Positions 61,476 to 64,000 of a stretch of DNA of 64,000 nucleotides are shown here, in pieces. This stretch comes from Polynucleobacter sp. SHI8 (lineage in GTDB: Bacteria > Pseudomonadota > Gammaproteobacteria > Burkholderiales > Burkholderiaceae). Numbering within the stretch: position 1 is the stretch's first letter; every line of letters begins with the position of its first letter. The stretch covers positions 868,001 through 932,000 of the forward strand of contig NZ_AP027204.1 in assembly GCF_027944005.1 (NCBI RefSeq). The letters run 5' to 3'. Made by a program: the position numbers and the translations under genes. The notes below the pieces were generated by a model. The model had not been told where the DNA came from, made no database searches, and saw only the letters and a program-made list of their open reading frames with translations.

Positions 61476-62054
61476 ATGCTAAATACACTCACCAACAAAT
61501 TTTTCTTTTTTTTCTTAACGCTGATTCTCATCGGGCCACAAGTATGTGCGAGTGAGTTATCCGAACTCATGAAACAAGGTAATATGGTCCTGATGATGCG
61601 CCATGCTTACGCGCCAGGTGTTGGCGATCCGACGAACTTTAAACTCAATGATTGTTCGACCCAGCGTAATCTGAATCAAGAGGGGATGAACCAAGCCCAA
61701 TCGATTGGTAAATGGTTACGCGCACAAGGATTAACAGAGGCAACTGTTTATTCAAGCCCTTGGTGCCGTTGTATCGACACTGCTAAGTTACTCAATCTTG
61801 GTTCGCCTCAAATATTGGAAGCCATCGCCTCCACTTTTAATGAGCAAGATTACGCCACTCCCGCCAAAAAGAGTCTGATTGAATGGATGCAAGCGCATGT
61901 GAAAAAGCCCAATAGTAAGCCTCAGATCATGGTCACTCACCAGGTCAATATTTTGGCCTATACCGGTGTGAATACCAGTTCCGGAGAGATGGTTTTGGTT
62001 CAAGTCAACCAAGATGGAACTGCCAAGGTATTAAAAACCTTCCTACCGCAATAA
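61476..62054 (+). CDS. Exported histidine phosphatase family protein
   Basis: A 192-residue protein with a hydrophobic signal (about 1-25, ending VCA|SE). The phosphohistidine motif appears as MMRHAYAPGVGDP, the RHA form found in a known exported subgroup in place of RHG. DCSTQRNLNQEGMNQAQSIGKWL, split across the first half, carries the conserved Arg, and SSPWCRCIDTA and MVTHQVN (second catalytic His) complete the site. Substrate unknown. It stands between a terminator and a separate small gene. Confidence 0.88.
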   Translation: MLNTLTNKFFFFFLTLILIGPQVCASELSELMKQGNMVLMMRHAYAPGVGDPTNFKLNDCSTQRNLNQEGMNQAQSIGKWLRAQGLTEATVYSSPWCRCIDTAKLLNLGSPQILEAIASTFNEQDYATPAKKSLIEWMQAHVKKPNSKPQIMVTHQVNILAYTGVNTSSGEMVLVQVNQDGTAKVLKTFLPQ

Positions 62055-62143
62055 GTAGTTCGATATAAAACGCACTTCTTAAGTAAGATGGAATATCATA
62101 GAGGTATCACATCGGTTAGATGAGACATATTAAGGAGTACGTC

Positions 62144-62320
62144 ATGACTGAAGTCAAAAAATCATTTTCTTCAAGTATTAAAGAAGCATTAGCCAAAAAA
62201 CAAGCGGCTGCGCATCCAGAATCCAAAGATGGCAAAGGCGACGCTAAATCGGCAAAAAGAACCCCCCCGCCTGTTGGTGCAGGTAAGGTTATGAAAAAAG
62301 CGGCCGGTCGGGGTCGATAA
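62144..62320 (+). CDS. Small basic Lys/Ala-rich hypothetical protein
   Basis: A 58-residue protein with a strong ribosome-binding site (AAGGAG 6 bases before ATG 62144). The sequence is rich in Lys and Ala (KEALAKKQAAA, KSAKRTPPPVG, KKAAGRGR) with pI clearly basic and probably no fixed fold. Such proteins may bind nucleic acid or polyphosphate, but no family is recognised. A longer in-frame start at 62120 is less likely. Confidence 0.65.
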   Translation: MTEVKKSFSSSIKEALAKKQAAAHPESKDGKGDAKSAKRTPPPVGAGKVMKKAAGRGR

Positions 62321-62350
62321 ATAGATCAGTTTTCTGTTTGAAATAGCACC

Positions 62351-64000
62351 ATGATGACCTTACATACCCCTGCTAAGATTGGTATGTTGACGATTAAAAA
62401 TCGCGTAATCATGGCGCCGATGACAACTCGGTTGGCTACTGTAGATGGATATGTCACTGATGCCTCGATTGCTTATTTTTGTGCACGAGCACGAGGTGGG
62501 GTTGGCTTAATTACTGTTGAGATGGCTTCCCCAGAAATCGAGGGCCGTCATCGGGCACATGAGTTGGGTATTTATGGGGATCAATACATACCGGGCCTTA
62601 CCCGTTTAGTTGATGCTCTTCATGCTAGTGGGGCAAAAGCTTCGATACAGCTGGGCCATGCCGGTGGACACACCCGCAAGGATATCTCAGGATTAACCCC
62701 ATTAGCGCCTTCTGCATTGCCGCATGATGTCTATGAAGTGACGATGCAAACCATCATGCCCGATGAAATTTCTAAAGAGCGCATTGCGCAAACGGTTGAG
62801 ACTTTTGTGCAGGCGGCGCTACGGGCGCAAAAAGCCGGATTTGACTGTGTAGAAATCCATGGTGCGCATGGGTATTTACTATCGCAATTTTTATGCCCAG
62901 CAGAAAATATACGTCAAGACGAATATGGAGGCTCCATCCACAATCGATTGCGTATCTCGCTTGAAATTATTCAAGGTATTAAAGCCGTTGCACCAGATTT
63001 TCCGTTGATTTACCGATTAAATGTCGATGATTTATTTCCGCAAGGATTACAGTTTAGCGATGGCTTTGAGATGGCTAAAATATTGGCTAAAAGTGGTATA
63101 GATGCAATCCACATCACTGCGGGGCACTATAAGTCATTACCCTCAGCCGAGCGAATGATTCCGCCAATGAACTATCCCGAGGCCACATTTGCTGATTTTG
63201 CACGGCAGATTAAAGATGTGGTGGACATACCTGTTATTACAGTAGGCCGACTTGGCAATCCTGCGATTGCAAACCAACTTCTAGAGAAGGGGCAAGCTGA
63301 TTTTATTGCGCTTGGAAGAACCTTGTTAGCAGATCCTGAGTGGGTTAATAAAGCTGCCGCTTCTGTTCCTATTCGTCCGTGTATTGCGTGTAATACCTGT
63401 GTCAATGAAATGCGAGGCGGCAAACAACTCGGGTGTTTAGTCAATCCCACAGCGGCTCATGAGCTGCAGTATCCAAACATGACACCCAAGGTGGTAGGAG
63501 AGCGTATCGCAGTGATTGGTGCGGGCCCAGCAGGTTTATCTTACGCAGCCATCGTATCGACCAACAATGATGTGACCATTTTTGATAAGAACCTGCAAGT
63601 AGGTGGGGCATGGTTATTGGCAGCAAAGGCCCCTAGATTTCAGGAAGTAAAAACCAATCCAGCATCATTTGAAAACTTTTGCCAACAACTCCAGCAAACC
63701 TGCAAGATGCAGGGAGTCAACTTCCAAATGGGAGTTCATTTGCAAGAAAATGATGCGCGATTATCTGGTTTTGATCGCATCGTGATCGCTTCAGGAGCCA
63801 CCTATCGTTTTAGGTTGTCATGGCTAGTCAATCTGTTACTCCATCCTTGGATTGCAAAGTTGCCTTTGATAGCAAGTATTTTTACATCTGAGGCCCTCAA
63901 GAACTGGTTTTATTACAAAGCACGCTCACCAAACTTCCCTACTTGGATGATCGATAAGAAGATTGCACCTAAAGTGCACATCATTGGCGATGCTAAAACA
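62351..64000 (+). CDS. NADH:flavin oxidoreductase of the Old Yellow Enzyme / 2,4-dienoyl-CoA reductase type (C-terminus missing)
   Basis: The first 550 codons of a flavoprotein cut by the right edge. The N-terminal FMN TIM-barrel (1-350) has NRVIMAPMTTR, IQLGHAGGHTRK, CVEIHGAHGYLLSQFL, RLNVDDLFPQG and FIALGRTLLADPEW. An iron-sulfur motif follows (RPCIACNTCVNE, GCLVNP). The FAD-binding domain then starts with ERIAVIGAGPAGLSYA. This order (FMN barrel, 4Fe-4S, FAD/NAD) is that of FadH-like 2,4-dienoyl-CoA reductases and trimethylamine-dehydrogenase relatives. Specific substrate cannot be told. The start is ATG 62351 (MMTLHTPAKIG). Confidence 0.92.
   Translation, partial: MMTLHTPAKIGMLTIKNRVIMAPMTTRLATVDGYVTDASIAYFCARARGGVGLITVEMASPEIEGRHRAHELGIYGDQYIPGLTRLVDALHASGAKASIQLGHAGGHTRKDISGLTPLAPSALPHDVYEVTMQTIMPDEISKERIAQTVETFVQAALRAQKAGFDCVEIHGAHGYLLSQFLCPAENIRQDEYGGSIHNRLRISLEIIQGIKAVAPDFPLIYRLNVDDLFPQGLQFSDGFEMAKILAKSGIDAIHITAGHYKSLPSAERMIPPMNYPEATFADFARQIKDVVDIPVITVGRLGNPAIANQLLEKGQADFIALGRTLLADPEWVNKAAASVPIRPCIACNTCVNEMRGGKQLGCLVNPTAAHELQYPNMTPKVVGERIAVIGAGPAGLSYAAIVSTNNDVTIFDKNLQVGGAWLLAAKAPRFQEVKTNPASFENFCQQLQQTCKMQGVNFQMGVHLQENDARLSGFDRIVIASGATYRFRLSWLVNLLLHPWIAKLPLIASIFTSEALKNWFYYKARSPNFPTWMIDKKIAPKVHIIGDAKT

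Overview
The window looks like a chromosomal segment of an AT-rich (roughly 40-45% GC by eye) betaproteobacterium of the order Burkholderiales, most like Polynucleobacter or a near relative. The reasons are gene order (recJ-prfB-lysS, a lol-tatD-comEC block, pyrG-kdsA-eno-ftsB), a Bug/TctC-type periplasmic receptor, and a set of small exported proteins of that lineage. The genus assignment is inference; order-level placement is fairly safe.

Left third (1-22.6 kb): mostly housekeeping. On the minus strand lie a COG4255-type protein, recJ, prfB (with a programmed +1 frameshift at 1756-1758) and the start of lysS. On the plus strand lie a LolC/E permease, lolD, tatD and comEC. A small metabolic cassette follows (flavin monooxygenase, Bug receptor, polysaccharide-deacetylase-like hydrolase, amidase), then pyrG-kdsA-eno-ftsB, hslO on the opposite strand, an MFS permease and gltX.

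Middle (22.6-47 kb): accessory region. An mqsRA toxin-antitoxin pair with a clear MqsA operator precedes three tRNA genes (Ala-GGC, Glu-TTC, Asp-GTC). The 3' end of the tRNA-Asp gene has a diverged direct copy 1.2 kb downstream, on the far side of a MORN-repeat gene, which suggests a decayed integrative element. After 0.8 kb of very AT-rich DNA comes the main feature: an 18-kb gene for a two-partner-secretion exoprotein of about 5,980 residues with seven glycine-rich, cysteine-pair-bearing modules. It is followed without a visible terminator by tonB, exbB, exbD and a TpsB/FhaC-type outer-membrane transporter gene, and then a strong terminator. I read this as one dedicated secretion locus: exoprotein, its outer-membrane pore, and a private proton-motive-force transducing complex.

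Right part (47-64 kb): short metabolic and stress genes. They include an M48-type metalloprotease, an alpha/beta hydrolase whose C-terminal tail is cut by in-frame stops, a large amidase-family protein, an exported methyltransferase-like protein, PPK2, a two-subunit molybdenum hydroxylase, peptide deformylase, an SRAP (HMCES/YedK) protein, a fluoroacetate-dehalogenase-type hydrolase, an NTF2-like protein with a hairpin over its ribosome-binding site, a KTSC protein, MaiA, an exported metallo-beta-lactamase-fold hydrolase, a histidine phosphatase, and an Old-Yellow-Enzyme-family oxidoreductase cut by the right edge.
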